This document shows positions 48,554 to 59,369 of a stretch of DNA of 64,000 nucleotides, in pieces. The stretch's first letter is position 1, and every line of letters starts with the position of its first letter. The position numbers and the translations under genes are program-made. Source of the stretch: Tidjanibacter sp. (GTDB lineage Bacteria > Bacteroidota > Bacteroidia > Bacteroidales > Rikenellaceae); NCBI GenBank assembly GCA_017503805.1, contig JAFVSJ010000004.1, forward strand, positions 1 through 64,000. The letters run 5' to 3'. Under the pieces are notes generated by a model that was not told the DNA's origin, searched no databases, and saw only the letters and a program-made list of their open reading frames with translations.

Positions 48554-50179
48554 ATGAACAACAATAGCAGCAATCGCCGAGTACTATGGCTCCCCATCGT
48601 GGCTGCCGTAGCACTCTCCATAGGCCTGATTATGGGTTTTTCGATAAACCTGCGCCGCCCTTCGGCCTCCACCCGCAGCACGCAGTCAACCTCGGGTTCT
48701 CCCTCCAAGATAGACCTCACACTCTCGCTACTGAAGAGTTACTACCTGGACCCCATAGATACCGACACCGTGGTCGAGAACCTTATGCACGAACTGATGT
48801 CACAGCTCGACCCCCACTCGATGTATATCCCCGCAGAGGATATGCAGGCCGTCAATGAACCTCTCGAGGGTGAGTTCGACGGCATCGGCGTGGTATTTAA
48901 TATGACAACCGACACCGTAGTGGTACTCAACACCGTCGCCGGAGGCCCGAGCTACAAGGCCGGCATCCTCCCCGGTGACCGCATCATCACCATCGATGGC
49001 GACACGGTTGCAGGACGCAAGATAGACCAAGAGGAGATTATCGGTTCGCTGCGAGGCAAACGCGGCACAAAGGTCAAGGTGGGTATCGAGCGTGCCAATG
49101 TGGAGAATCTGGTGGATGTGGAGATCGTCCGCGACAAGATTCCACTGCACAGCATAGATGCAGCATTTATGATTAGGCCCAAAGTGGGCTACATCCGACT
49201 AACGAGTTTCGCACGCACCACCCACAAGGAGTTCCTCGAGGCTGTCGAGAGGCTCAAGGGCGAGGGTATGGAGAGCCTCATCTTCGACCTGCGTAGCAAC
49301 TCGGGCGGTTACCTCGACCAAGCCATACTGATGACCAATGAGTTTCTGCCCGAGGGCAAACTGATGGTCTACACCGAGGATCGCGCAGGCCGTAGGCAGA
49401 GTGAGTACAGCCGCGGCAATGGCACCCTCACCGATCTGCCACTGGTGGTGCTGATTGATGACTACAGCGCCTCCTCGAGCGAGATTGTTGCCGGCGCACT
49501 CCAAGACAATGACCGAGGCACCATCATAGGCCGTCGTTCATTTGGCAAGGGATTGGTGCAGAATCAGATACCTCTGGCCGACGGCTCGGCACTCCGACTC
49601 ACCATCGCACGCTACTACACCCCCACAGGCCGCTGCATACAGAAACCCTACACACAAGGAGGTAGCGACTATGTGTTCGACATCATAGACCGCTACGAGC
49701 ACGGCGAGATGTTCTCGGCCGACAGCATTCGCTTTGCCGACTCGCTGAAGTTTGTCACCCCGGGTGGTCGCACAGTCTATGGCGGAGGAGGCATTATGCC
49801 CGACATCTTTGTCCCCATAGACACCACCGATATGACTCCCTACTACTACGCCGCCACGGGACTCAATGTGCTCTATCGCTACACGCTCGACTACGCCGAC
49901 CGTCACCGCGAGGCCATCAACTCCATCCGCACCATAGACCAGCTCAACCGCTTCCTCGACAGCGACAGCCGCCTTCTCGACGACTTCGTGGCCTATGCCG
50001 AGCGCAAGGGAGTGGCACCCGTAGCCAAGGAGATTGCCACCTCCAAGCAGTTGCTCACCTCAATGCTCAGGGCCTACATCGCCCGCAATACGGAGTTGCA
50101 GGATGTGGGCTACTTCTCGCAGATTATCCCGATAGACGAGACCCTCACAAGGGCACTCAAGGAGTTGGGGGCCGAATAG
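48554..50179 (+). CDS. C-terminal processing peptidase (S41, CtpA/Prc type)
   Basis: Periplasmic or envelope serine protease of 541 residues. The ATG at 48554 gives an N-terminal anchor (LWLPIVAAVALSIGLIMGFSI). A PDZ domain (about 105-195: EGEFDGIGVVFNM..., ILPGDRIITIDGDTV) is followed by the S41 core: SLIFDLRSNSGGYLDQA, the Ser in SASSSE (305-310) and Lys332 (SFGKGLVQ), the Ser/Lys dyad. Such proteases trim or degrade envelope proteins by their C-terminus. An upstream in-frame start at 48479 would add residues before the anchor and is unlikely. Confidence 0.92.
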   Translation: MNNNSSNRRVLWLPIVAAVALSIGLIMGFSINLRRPSASTRSTQSTSGSPSKIDLTLSLLKSYYLDPIDTDTVVENLMHELMSQLDPHSMYIPAEDMQAVNEPLEGEFDGIGVVFNMTTDTVVVLNTVAGGPSYKAGILPGDRIITIDGDTVAGRKIDQEEIIGSLRGKRGTKVKVGIERANVENLVDVEIVRDKIPLHSIDAAFMIRPKVGYIRLTSFARTTHKEFLEAVERLKGEGMESLIFDLRSNSGGYLDQAILMTNEFLPEGKLMVYTEDRAGRRQSEYSRGNGTLTDLPLVVLIDDYSASSSEIVAGALQDNDRGTIIGRRSFGKGLVQNQIPLADGSALRLTIARYYTPTGRCIQKPYTQGGSDYVFDIIDRYEHGEMFSADSIRFADSLKFVTPGGRTVYGGGGIMPDIFVPIDTTDMTPYYYAATGLNVLYRYTLDYADRHREAINSIRTIDQLNRFLDSDSRLLDDFVAYAERKGVAPVAKEIATSKQLLTSMLRAYIARNTELQDVGYFSQIIPIDETLTRALKELGAE

Positions 50180-50355
50180 CAACCCGACAACACTCTGCAC
50201 TACTTCCACTCCTCGTCTGCCAAAATGTCAGTCCCCGCAGGTCTGGCACAGAGATTGTCCGAGGAGTAGTTGTCTGCGGCCACCCGACATAGCCGCAGCA
50301 ACAACGCAAAACGAATCAAAAAACAATAACAACTTATTTCCAAAGCAGACAAACT

Positions 50356-50628
50356 ATGAACGTAAAACCACTTTCGGACCGAGTACTCGTACTCCCCAAC
50401 CCCGCCGAGGAGAAGACCGCAGGCGGCCTCTTCATCCCCGACACAGCCAAAGAGAAACCCCTCGCAGGTAAGGTCGTAGCCGTAGGCCCCGGCACCGCCG
50501 ATGTAAAGATGGAGGTAGAGGTAGGCGACACCGTACTCTACGGTAAGTATGCCGGCACCGAACTCCACATCGAGGGTAACGACTACCTGATTATGAAACA
50601 GTCCGACATTATGGCCGTAGTGGGCTAA
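50356..50628 (+). CDS. groS: Co-chaperonin GroES
   Basis: Ninety-residue Gro[37 protein letters not shown] opening, the mobile loop [61 protein letters not shown]. It caps the GroEL ring encoded 79 bases downstream and is in the same operon. Confidence 0.98.
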   Translation: MNVKPLSDRVLVLPNPAEEKTAGGLFIPDTAKEKPLAGKVVAVGPGTADVKMEVEVGDTVLYGKYAGTELHIEGNDYLIMKQSDIMAVVG

Positions 50629-50688
50629 TCCACACCCCCCGAAGCCACGATAACCACATTTCAACACAACCAAAGCAACACACACTAA

Positions 50689-52332
<1,644 letters not shown>

Positions 52333-52356
52333 TCCCCCCCCCCAACATTCAACACC

Positions 52357-52393
52357 AAAAGCCTCCGATGCCACGTGGCATCGGAGGCTTTTT
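52357..52393. terminator. Bidirectional terminator after groEL
   Basis: A 17-bp perfect stem starting AAAAGCCTCCGATGCCA (52357-52373), a two-base loop, and the complement ending in a T run. It separates groEL from the convergent histidine kinase. Confidence 0.9.
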
Positions 52394-52403
52394 GTTTGTG
52401 CAC

Positions 52404-53675
52404 CTATTGGTTCTCCCGTATGGAGAATGTGTGGAGTCCTTCGGGAGTATAGTCGTAGGAGATGGTGTGTCCGTTGCGCTGGGATATGGAGGCGACAATG
52501 GCGAGTCCGAGACCTGTGGAGCCCTCGCGCTTGTGGGGTTGATAGAAACGGCTGAAAACACGCTCGCCATCGAGGGGTGTGGCATCACCCGTATTGGTAA
52601 TAGACAACCCCTTGTCATCTATTCGGACCTCAATCCTACCCTGCGGGCGGTTGTGTACGAAGGCATTTTTCACAAGGTTAGTGACGGCAATATCCATCAG
52701 TGTGCCGTTGGCGGCAAATTGCCACTTTCTGCTCTCCTGCACCTCGACAGTTATTCCGCGCCCCGAATAAATCTCCTGCAACTCCTCCAACTTGCGTCGT
52801 ATGAGTTGGCCCACATCTACCTGCTCGGTGGCGGGGAACTGGTGGTTGTCTATCTTGGTGAGTAGGAGCAACGACTGGTTGAGTCGCGAGAGGTGCGAGA
52901 GGGTGGATTGAACCTTCAACACCTCAGCGAGTTGACTCTCCGAGAGGGGAGTTTCTGCCAGCAGGTCGAGACGATTGGAGCAGATGGCCAGAGGGGTTTG
53001 GAGTTCGTGGGAGGCGTTGCCAATAAACTCACTCTGACGCTGATAGATGATTCGGTTTTGGCTATCGTAGCGATCCACTGCCTCATTCAGACGTGCAAAC
53101 TCGGAGATATTGGTCGGGTTGTCGAGCGGCTCGTGGGAGCTGTCGAAACGGCTACGGTCGAGCCAATCGAGCAGACGATAGAGTGGACGCAAACTACGAT
53201 GAAAAGCAATGGCAATGACTATCAGCACCAACACCACCAACGACAGACATAGCAACGACGACCAGAGCAGAAGAGCCTCCTTGAGATCTTTTTTCTCGAT
53301 GGTGGGCGTCATCACGGTCAGCAGATAACCCCTGCCCTCCATATCCACAAAGGTCGTACGCAACACCCTTGCCGGCTCCATCTCGCTTTTACTCTCAATC
53401 CAGATATCCTCGTTGCTGTAACTCAAGGTGGGGGCTACGGGCATAGTGTCGAGTGGCTCGATGTGATAGGAGTTATTGGTGCCATTTGTAGCATCTGCCA
53501 TAGGCTCGCCCGCAAGGTAGCGACGCGAGATGGTCTCGGAGTACTCCTCAAGCGCATCGTCTACCTCGTCGTTGACCTCATCGAGGATGGCAAAGTAGAA
53601 TCCTACGGTCCAGATAGCTACCAGCATTGTGGCCGGTAGTACAATGCGTTGCAATATGTTGGTAGACAGTTTCAT
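52404..53675 (-). CDS. Sensor histidine kinase
   Basis: A 423-residue membrane sensor. Two membrane helices (about 8-30 and 135-158) bracket a sensor domain of about 100 residues in the periplasm. The H-box FIGNASHELQTPLAI has phospho-acceptor His223. The ATPase domain shows NLVKNAFVHN (N-box), DNKGLSITNTGDATP (G1) and EGSTGLGLAIVASIS (G2). It works with the regulator encoded just upstream on the same strand (36-base gap). Ligand unknown. Confidence 0.93.
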   Translation of the reverse strand: MKLSTNILQRIVLPATMLVAIWTVGFYFAILDEVNDEVDDALEEYSETISRRYLAGEPMADATNGTNNSYHIEPLDTMPVAPTLSYSNEDIWIESKSEMEPARVLRTTFVDMEGRGYLLTVMTPTIEKKDLKEALLLWSSLLCLSLVVLVLIVIAIAFHRSLRPLYRLLDWLDRSRFDSSHEPLDNPTNISEFARLNEAVDRYDSQNRIIYQRQSEFIGNASHELQTPLAICSNRLDLLAETPLSESQLAEVLKVQSTLSHLSRLNQSLLLLTKIDNHQFPATEQVDVGQLIRRKLEELQEIYSGRGITVEVQESRKWQFAANGTLMDIAVTNLVKNAFVHNRPQGRIEVRIDDKGLSITNTGDATPLDGERVFSRFYQPHKREGSTGLGLAIVASISQRNGHTISYDYTPEGLHTFSIRENQ

Positions 53676-53711
53676 AGTTTATGGTCTTGATGAAAGTTCT
53701 TCGGCAAAGCA

Positions 53712-54389
53712 TTAGGCTATAGGAGTGAGTTTGTAACCGAATCCGTAGACCGCCTTAATCTCCACATCGGCACCCGCCTCGGCCATCTTGCGGCGCACAT
53801 TCTTCACCTGCGCATAGAGGAAGTCGAAGTCGTCACTCTGGTCGATGTGGTCACCCCAAACGGCCTCCGCCAAGACCTCCTTCTTGATGAGGTGGCCCGA
53901 ACGAGAGACAAAGTAGTGGAGAATATCATACTCCTTGCGGCTCATCTCCACCTGCTTACCGCCAATCTTGACACTGTGGCTGTCGGGGCGGATGGTGATG
54001 TTTCCGGCCGAGAGTTCGAGCACTCCACCCTGCCTGCGGCGCACAACACTGCGGATGCGAGCCAAGAGTTCTACGAGGTGGAAGGGTTTGGCAAGATAGT
54101 CATCTGCTCCGAGTTCGAGTCCTGCAACCTTGTCGTCTATGGAGTCGCGTGCGGAGATGATGATGACACTCTCGCTTTTGCCCGAGGCTTTGAGTTCCGA
54201 AAGCAGGTCGAGTCCGCTACCATCAGGGAGCATCACATCGAGCAGGATGCAGTCGTATTCATACTCGGCAATCTTGCGCACGGCTCCGAGGTAGTCGTAG
54301 GCGTTTTCCACAATGAAACGCTCCTTGGTGAGCGCGAGAGTCATAATCTCGGCAAGCTCTCGGTTGTCCTCTACTATCAGTATCTTCAT
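53712..54389 (-). CDS. OmpR-family response regulator
   Basis: A 225-residue regulator with receiver domain (acidic pocket Glu7/Asp8, phospho-Asp51 in LLDVMLPDG, Lys in DYLAKPFHLVEL) and a winged-helix domain at about 125-222 (MSRKEYDILHYFVSRSGHLIKKEVLAEAVWG). It forms a pair with the kinase downstream. A direct-repeat operator in its own promoter suggests autoregulation; a mirror copy faces the PepSY-like genes. Confidence 0.95.
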   Translation of the reverse strand: MKILIVEDNRELAEIMTLALTKERFIVENAYDYLGAVRKIAEYEYDCILLDVMLPDGSGLDLLSELKASGKSESVIIISARDSIDDKVAGLELGADDYLAKPFHLVELLARIRSVVRRRQGGVLELSAGNITIRPDSHSVKIGGKQVEMSRKEYDILHYFVSRSGHLIKKEVLAEAVWGDHIDQSDDFDFLYAQVKNVRRKMAEAGADVEIKAVYGFGYKLTPIA

Positions 54390-54464
54390 ATTCCTAATTT
54401 TCGAAGGGTTAGATTCGGCGGATCCATATATAAACTAATAGGTATCCGCATCGGTTTGTCGTCA

Positions 54465-54584
54465 CAAAGGTCCATAAAAATACCGAAAAGATTCCGAAAA
54501 ATGGGTACGGGCAGATTTTTTTTCGATTTTTTTGTTCGTTTGGCCCTATTTTCGGATTCTTTTCAGTATTGGTAGCGACCTTTG
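54465..54584. promoter_or_regulatory. Divergent promoter region with two mirror-image OmpR-type operators
   Basis: The 25 bases at 54481-54505 recur in reverse complement at 54544-54568 with four differences. Each copy holds CCGAAAA twice (one unit altered to CTGAAAA in the right copy) at an 11-base step, the spacing of OmpR-family sites. Each is followed after 8 bases by GACCTTTG (54465-54472 on minus, 54577-54584 on plus), a one-to-two-base deviation from the -7 box, so the operator takes the place of the -33 element. The arrangement points to activation of both directions by the regulator at 53712. Confidence 0.72.
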
Positions 54585-54653
54585 TACTACAAAAAAGGGG
54601 CAACCCACACAAACCAAGACAAAATAAATAATAACTGATAAACAAGAAAAACT

Positions 54654-55091
54654 ATGAAACGACAGCTTATCACCCTTATCGCTCTCCTCTCAATGGCCCT
54701 CTCGGCCGCAGCTAACGAGCGTCCCGTAACCCTCCAACAACTCCCCGCCAAGGCGCAGAAGTTCCTCTCCACCCACTTCCCCACCCACACCCTCTCCTAC
54801 GCCAAGTACGACAACGACATCACCGACAAAACCTACGATGTCATCTTCACCGACGGCACCAAGGTTGAATTTGGTCGCCGAGGTGAGTGGAAGAAGGTAG
54901 AGTGCCGTCGAGGTACGGTGGTCCCCGTCGCTATAGTTCCGCAGAACATCCTCTCCTATGTCGAGGCCAACTTCGCCGAAGCGCAGATCGTGGATATCGA
55001 AAAACATCGATTCGGCTATGAGGTAAAACTCTCGGGCGGCATAGAACTCAACTTCGACAGCAACGGCCGATTCCGTCACTACGACGACTAA
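54654..55091 (+). CDS. PepSY-like periplasmic protein
   Basis: A 145-residue secreted protein with signal MKRQLITLIALLSMALSAAA. The rest is a tandem of PepSY-like units: LPAKAQKFLSTHFPTHTLSYAKYDND...YDVIFTDGTKVEFGRRGEWKKVEC, then VPQNILSYVEANFAEAQIVDIEK...GIELNFDSNGRFRHYDD. The PepSY-like family occurs widely in Bacteroidetes envelopes with unknown ligand. It lies right after the regulator's operator and is a probable target of the two-component system. Confidence 0.82.
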   Translation: MKRQLITLIALLSMALSAAANERPVTLQQLPAKAQKFLSTHFPTHTLSYAKYDNDITDKTYDVIFTDGTKVEFGRRGEWKKVECRRGTVVPVAIVPQNILSYVEANFAEAQIVDIEKHRFGYEVKLSGGIELNFDSNGRFRHYDD

Positions 55092-55190
55092 TAGTTTCCG
55101 CCCCCATCTGCCTAATCACCAAAAGCAACCACAATAAAAACAACCCCCTGATAACCAGATTGAACGTAACAAAAAAACACTCAACACACT

Positions 55191-55631
55191 ATGAAAAAGC
55201 TCATTACAATGGTGGCTATTGCCGCCGCAACACTGCTCTCCCTCCAGAGCTGCGAGAAAGACGACAGACTCATCAATCCGGGTGATCTGCCCACAACATC
55301 GAGCAACTTCATCACCGCCAATTTTCCCAACGCCACCATCCGCAATGTGGTCAAGGACTACGACGATGCCACCTACACCTATCAGGTGAGCCTCTCCGAC
55401 GGAACCTTCATTGAGTTCCGCAAGAATGGCGAGTGGAAAGAGATTGAGAATCGCACCTCGGGTGTGCCCAATTCGGTCATCCCAGCCAAGATTCTTGAGT
55501 ATGTCACCACCAACTATCCCGACAACTTCATCGTAGACATCGAGAAGGACCACCAGATCGACGTGGAGCTCAACAGCGGTCTCGACCTCGACTTCTCCTC
55601 CGATGGCAACTTCATCAGGGTGGACATCTAA
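55191..55631 (+). CDS. PepSY-like lipoprotein
   Basis: A 146-residue paralogue of the preceding gene. The signal ends SLQSC (lipobox). The same two-unit layout is seen: SSNFITANFPNATIRNVVKDYDDATYTYQVSLSDGTFIEFRKNGEWKEIEN, then IPAKILEYVTTNYPDNFIVDIEKDHQIDVELNSGLDLDFSSDGNF. It follows its partner by 99 bases and ends at a terminator, so both are in one unit under the mirror-image operator. Confidence 0.82.
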   Translation: MKKLITMVAIAAATLLSLQSCEKDDRLINPGDLPTTSSNFITANFPNATIRNVVKDYDDATYTYQVSLSDGTFIEFRKNGEWKEIENRTSGVPNSVIPAKILEYVTTNYPDNFIVDIEKDHQIDVELNSGLDLDFSSDGNFIRVDI

Positions 55632-55657
55632 TCCACTCCCCCACTATCAACCACAAC

Positions 55658-55692
55658 AAAGCGGCATCCCCCACTACGGAGGATGCCGCTTT
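55658..55692 (+). terminator. Terminator after PepSY-like pair
   Basis: Perfect 12-bp stem (55658-55669 with 55681-55692) followed by T-rich sequence, also suitable for the convergent hydrolase gene. Confidence 0.8.
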
Positions 55693-55742
55693 CGTATCTT
55701 AATAACTTGTGTCAATTGCCCTCTACGGCAACCCACCCGTCA

Positions 55743-56543
55743 CTATTTCTCCTCGCCCACAAAATCGGCAATGGCCTTGGCGCACGCCTCGGGCTCTTCG
55801 AAGAAACCGAGGTGGCCGGAGTTCTCGAGCCAAGCTACCGTAGCCTGTGGATGGCCGGCTACAATCTCCTCGGCCTTGGCCAATGGGATGTAGTTATCTT
55901 TCTTACCAAGAATAAAGAGCTGAGGCACAGTCGACTCGCGCAAGAGTTCGTTGCTATCCTTACGCTCTTTCATACCGCGCAGCAGAGCCACAACACCCTC
56001 GGGCTCGGCTACGAGAGCCTGCTCCTCGAGGAAAACAATCTCCTCCTTCATACGGCGGAGGTTATCGGTGGCAAATCCCTGCTTGGCAGCCGTAGGAGCA
56101 AGGAGGTCTTTGTGTCCACCCTCGATGAGTGCAATCTCACGGTCGCGGTCGGCGAGTTTTTCGGGGCTATCCGTATTAGGGGTAGAGCTCAAGAGCACCA
56201 ACTTCTCCACCCTGTCGGAGTGGCGACGGAGGGTTTCGAGTGCCACATAGCCACCCATAGAGTGACCTACAACCGTAGCCCTCTCTATCTGCAACTCATC
56301 GAGCACGCCCACAACCGTATCGGCCAAAAATTCCATTGTGTGGATGGGACCCATAACCTGCGAAATGCCGTGACCGGGCAGATCCATAGCTACAACTCTA
56401 TACTCCTGCGAGAGAAGTTTGGCGAAGTCCTCCCAAACATCGAGGCTCTCGAGGTAGCCGTGGAGCAGAAGGATGGTTTTTTCGCCCTTGCGGGAGTCGG
56501 CAACGCGCAGTGCGCAACCGTTGGAGATGATGAATTTTTCCAT
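55743..56543 (-). CDS. Alpha/beta-fold hydrolase
   Basis: A 266-residue alpha/beta hydrolase. The nucleophile elbow Ser95 is in [13 protein letters not shown]; the oxyanion-hole region is [16 protein letters not shown]; the acid and His are in [11 protein letters not shown] and [13 protein letters not shown]. The ATG at 56543 is taken because it gives the usual first strand. It lies 36 bases downstream of metK on the same strand and may be co-transcribed. Substrate unknown. Confidence 0.85.
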   Translation of the reverse strand: MEKFIISNGCALRVADSRKGEKTILLLHGYLESLDVWEDFAKLLSQEYRVVAMDLPGHGISQVMGPIHTMEFLADTVVGVLDELQIERATVVGHSMGGYVALETLRRHSDRVEKLVLLSSTPNTDSPEKLADRDREIALIEGGHKDLLAPTAAKQGFATDNLRRMKEEIVFLEEQALVAEPEGVVALLRGMKERKDSNELLRESTVPQLFILGKKDNYIPLAKAEEIVAGHPQATVAWLENSGHLGFFEEPEACAKAIADFVGEEK

Positions 56544-56579
56544 ATTATAGTTTTGATTGCAAATGAGTTCCAAAAAACA

Positions 56580-57830
56580 TTAGAGGCCGAAGATGCTCTT
56601 CATATTCTCCACCTCATCGAGCTCCTCCCAGCCGAAGAAGCGCACCTCGCGGCTTACCGTCTGGCCATCGCGCACGAGTTCCATAGTGCGAGTGTAGGGG
56701 CGGCGACCAAAGTGGCCGTAGGAGGCTGTGGGTTCAAAGATGGGATTGGTGAGACCGAAGCGGCGCACGATGGCTGCGGGGCGGAGGTCGAAGTGGCTTT
56801 CGATAATCTCGGCAATGCGACCATCGCTAACGGAGACTTTGGAGGTGCCAAAGGTGTCGACGAAGATGTTGATGGGTTCAGCCACACCAATGGCATAGCT
56901 CACCTGCACCAACATACGGTCTGCCACACCTGCTGCAACCATATTCTTGGCAATGTGGCGTGCGGCATAGGCTGCCGAGCGGTCTACCTTCGAGGAGTCC
57001 TTACCCGAGAAAGCACCGCCACCGTGGGCACCACGACCACCATAGGTATCTACGATAATCTTGCGACCCGTAAGTCCGGTATCACCGTGGGGACCACCGA
57101 TGACAAACTTACCCGTAGGGTTGACATAGAGTCGGTAGTTGCCATCTATCAGTTCAGCAAGTTTGTCGCCGGCCTTTTCGAGTCGGGCTTTCACCCTCGG
57201 AATGAGGATATTTCGCACATCATCGGCAATGATGCGCTGGCAGTCATCGAAATCGTCGTGCTGGGTGGAGATCACAATTGTGTGTACCCTCAGAGGGGTG
57301 CCATTGTCGTCATACTCGATGGTTACCTGACTCTTGGAGTCGGGACGGAGGTAGGTCATCACCTCACCCTCTCGGCGGATGGCTGCGAGCTCTTTGAGGA
57401 GCACGTGGGAGAGGATAAGGGTTGCAGGCATCAGCTCTCGAGTCTCGGTGCAGGCATATCCGAACATAATGCCCTGGTCACCTGCTCCCTGTTCCTCCTC
57501 GGTCTGGCGCACGACACCCTGATTGATGTCGCCCGACTGTTCGTGGATGGCGGAGAGGATGCCGCAGGAGTGGCCGTCGAACTGGAGTTCGCTACGGTCG
57601 TAGCCTATCTGATTGATAACCCTGCGTGCCACGCCTTGAATATCTACATAGGCATCGGAGCGCACCTCGCCCGATACCACTACAAGGCCTGTGGTGCAGA
57701 GGGTTTCGCAAGCGACCTTACTTGCGGGGTCATTGCGGAGAAATTCGTCAAGAATTGCGTCGGAAATCTGGTCCGACACTTTGTCGGGATGTCCCTCGGA
57801 CACCGACTCGGATGTAAACAAAAAAGCCAT
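56580..57830 (-). CDS. metK: S-adenosylmethionine synthetase
   Basis: Makes S-adenosylmethionine from methionine and ATP. A 416-residue MetK with [26 protein letters not shown], the loop [16 protein letters not shown], and [22 protein letters not shown] near 280. The C-terminal ends [18 protein letters not shown]. Start chosen at the ATG giving [11 protein letters not shown] structured leader with SAM-II-type motifs precedes it. Confidence 0.98.
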   Translation of the reverse strand: MAFLFTSESVSEGHPDKVSDQISDAILDEFLRNDPASKVACETLCTTGLVVVSGEVRSDAYVDIQGVARRVINQIGYDRSELQFDGHSCGILSAIHEQSGDINQGVVRQTEEEQGAGDQGIMFGYACTETRELMPATLILSHVLLKELAAIRREGEVMTYLRPDSKSQVTIEYDDNGTPLRVHTIVISTQHDDFDDCQRIIADDVRNILIPRVKARLEKAGDKLAELIDGNYRLYVNPTGKFVIGGPHGDTGLTGRKIIVDTYGGRGAHGGGAFSGKDSSKVDRSAAYAARHIAKNMVAAGVADRMLVQVSYAIGVAEPINIFVDTFGTSKVSVSDGRIAEIIESHFDLRPAAIVRRFGLTNPIFEPTASYGHFGRRPYTRTMELVRDGQTVSREVRFFGWEELDEVENMKSIFGL

Positions 57831-57975
57831 AATAACTTTAGGTTTTTATTGAATCCCACCTACGGGCCACACACCCTCCAAAGAGGTCACAAGGCAGCAT
57901 AGCGCAGATTCGCGTTAAACAAATTATTATGGATTGATTGGCAGGAGCTGAAGTTGGGGCAAAGTTCTCACATAT

Positions 57976-58062
57976 CGCTTTTTAGCACTTTTTTGTCACA
58001 CACATCACCCTTCGGGTGTGATGCTGTGCAACGTGGTTTGCAAGCAGCCAAATCTTTCCACG
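57976..58062 (-). promoter_or_regulatory. Probable SAM-II-type (long-loop) riboswitch upstream of metK
   Basis: Reading on the minus strand: a 5-bp helix (CGTGG at 58058-58062 with CCACG at 58032-58036) encloses AAAGATTTGGCTGCTTGCAAA; an inserted hairpin (about 57998-58027) follows; then AAAAAAGTGCTAAAAAGC (about 57978-57995). GCTT in the first loop can pair with AAGC at the 3' end, giving an H-type pseudoknot. The 3' TGCTAAAAAG segment resembles the SAM-II core. Placement before metK and just after a promoter supports the call. The rest of the 348-base leader shows no gene. Confidence 0.62.
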
Positions 58063-58065
58063 GCG

Positions 58066-58073
58066 CAAAGATA
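58066..58073 (-). promoter_or_regulatory. metK promoter -7 box
   Basis: Minus-strand TATCTTTG matches TAnnTTTG. The transcript would start at or near the first base of the putative riboswitch. The -33 element is not obvious. Confidence 0.6.
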
Positions 58074-58177
58074 CAAAAAGAATTGAGAATAGAGCATCGC
58101 CCGAGAGATTTTTCGCACATTCGCCCCACTCGCACCCTCTCTTACAAGAGGTTCCTCATCTGCAAAGACACCCTCCG

Positions 58178-59332
58178 CTACTGCTCGCGCAGGTGGGTGT
58201 CGAAGAATCGTGCCACACTCTGCTGCATCAGTTTGCCGAAGTAGTGTGGCGAGGGGAAGAGGCTATATCCAAACATCTCTTCGGCCCCCTGCGACCGCCA
58301 TACGGCCGCCATCTTTTCGTAGGCCTCAACAACCCCTGCAGGGAAAAGTTTGTCGCTCGAGCCCGAGATGAAGAGTGCAGGGCGTGGGCAGGCGAGTGAA
58401 GCGATATCGGGATTATCGAGCCAACGGCTGATGTGTGGAATCTGCATTGTGAATGCCGAGCCACCTTTGAGTTCGTTGTTGCCCGCAGCGAGAAGTGCAT
58501 CCGAGGTTGCCATCCAGCAGACCGAGGCCACAGCCGCAACCTTGTCACTCAATGCCGCCGCCATCCAAGCCCTATGTCCTCCCATAGAGTGGCCATAGAC
58601 CCCTATGCGTTTGCTATCCACAAACTCCTGTGCGGCCAGAAAGTCGATGCTGCGCAGGTCATCCCAAGTGATGATGCCCACAAGCGTAGTGCCCAACTTG
58701 AGGCAGTTGGAGGCCAAAGCCTGCTGGGTGTCATACTTGGTCTGTCGGCCATCTTCGCCCTCACCTCTATTGCCCCAGAGCAGAGCGTCTATAGCCAGCA
58801 CCACGTAGCCCTGCGAGGCAAAATAGTCGCCCGTATATACTCCGTCATAGCACTTTGTGAGCCACTCATCGGCCTCGGCCACCACCTCGGGGCTCTCGGC
58901 AATGGGTGCCACCATCTTCTCCTTGCCGATGGAGAATTTGGCTCCGTGGTCGTGCATAGCCACCAGCGCAGGGAAGGGGCCCTCACCCTCGGGAATGAGG
59001 AGGTAGGCACGAATGTGGTTGCCGCGCGAAATCTCCAACTCAATCTTGTGGGCCACATAGCCCTCTCGTTGCTCGGAGGCCAAGATGGTGTAGTCGGTCG
59101 AGAGTGGCTCGGCAGGGGCGATGCCCATCTGCTCCTTCACCCTCTCTCGGGCCTCTCTGCGCCACTGCTCGAAGTCACCCTCGCCCTGCCACGCAAGCGG
59201 ATAGGAGCATTGAGGCTCCCAACCACGCGGCATCCGCCCCACAATCTCTTGGGCGTGGAGCGGGGTGGCCGACAACATCAGGAGTGCCGCCAACAGTGTC
59301 CGGAGTGGGGATATGATTCTATGCAAAGCCAT
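58178..59332 (-). CDS. Secreted alpha/beta-hydrolase (dienelactone hydrolase/acetyl-xylan-esterase type)
   Basis: A 384-residue exported esterase. The ATG at 59332 gives a signal peptide LLAALLMLSATPLHAQ. The catalytic Ser is in GVYGHSMGGHRAWMA; the acid is likely in ALFISGSSDKLFPAG and the His in SLFPSPHYFG. The N-terminal region with VAMHDHGAKF is characteristic of this hydrolase group. Located near the DUF2723 gene on the same strand with a 37-base gap. A carbohydrate ester substrate is suggested by family and by the glycoside hydrolases in the window, but is not shown. Confidence 0.83.
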   Translation of the reverse strand: MALHRIISPLRTLLAALLMLSATPLHAQEIVGRMPRGWEPQCSYPLAWQGEGDFEQWRREARERVKEQMGIAPAEPLSTDYTILASEQREGYVAHKIELEISRGNHIRAYLLIPEGEGPFPALVAMHDHGAKFSIGKEKMVAPIAESPEVVAEADEWLTKCYDGVYTGDYFASQGYVVLAIDALLWGNRGEGEDGRQTKYDTQQALASNCLKLGTTLVGIITWDDLRSIDFLAAQEFVDSKRIGVYGHSMGGHRAWMAAALSDKVAAVASVCWMATSDALLAAGNNELKGGSAFTMQIPHISRWLDNPDIASLACPRPALFISGSSDKLFPAGVVEAYEKMAAVWRSQGAEEMFGYSLFPSPHYFGKLMQQSVARFFDTHLREQ

Positions 59333-59369
59333 CTTTGTGCAAACAATTATCAACCTACGACAACACCTC

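Noticed and set aside
55683..57902. A 739-codon plus-strand open frame opposite metK and the hydrolase
   Set aside because: It spans two certain genes on the other strand; the product has no recognisable domain.
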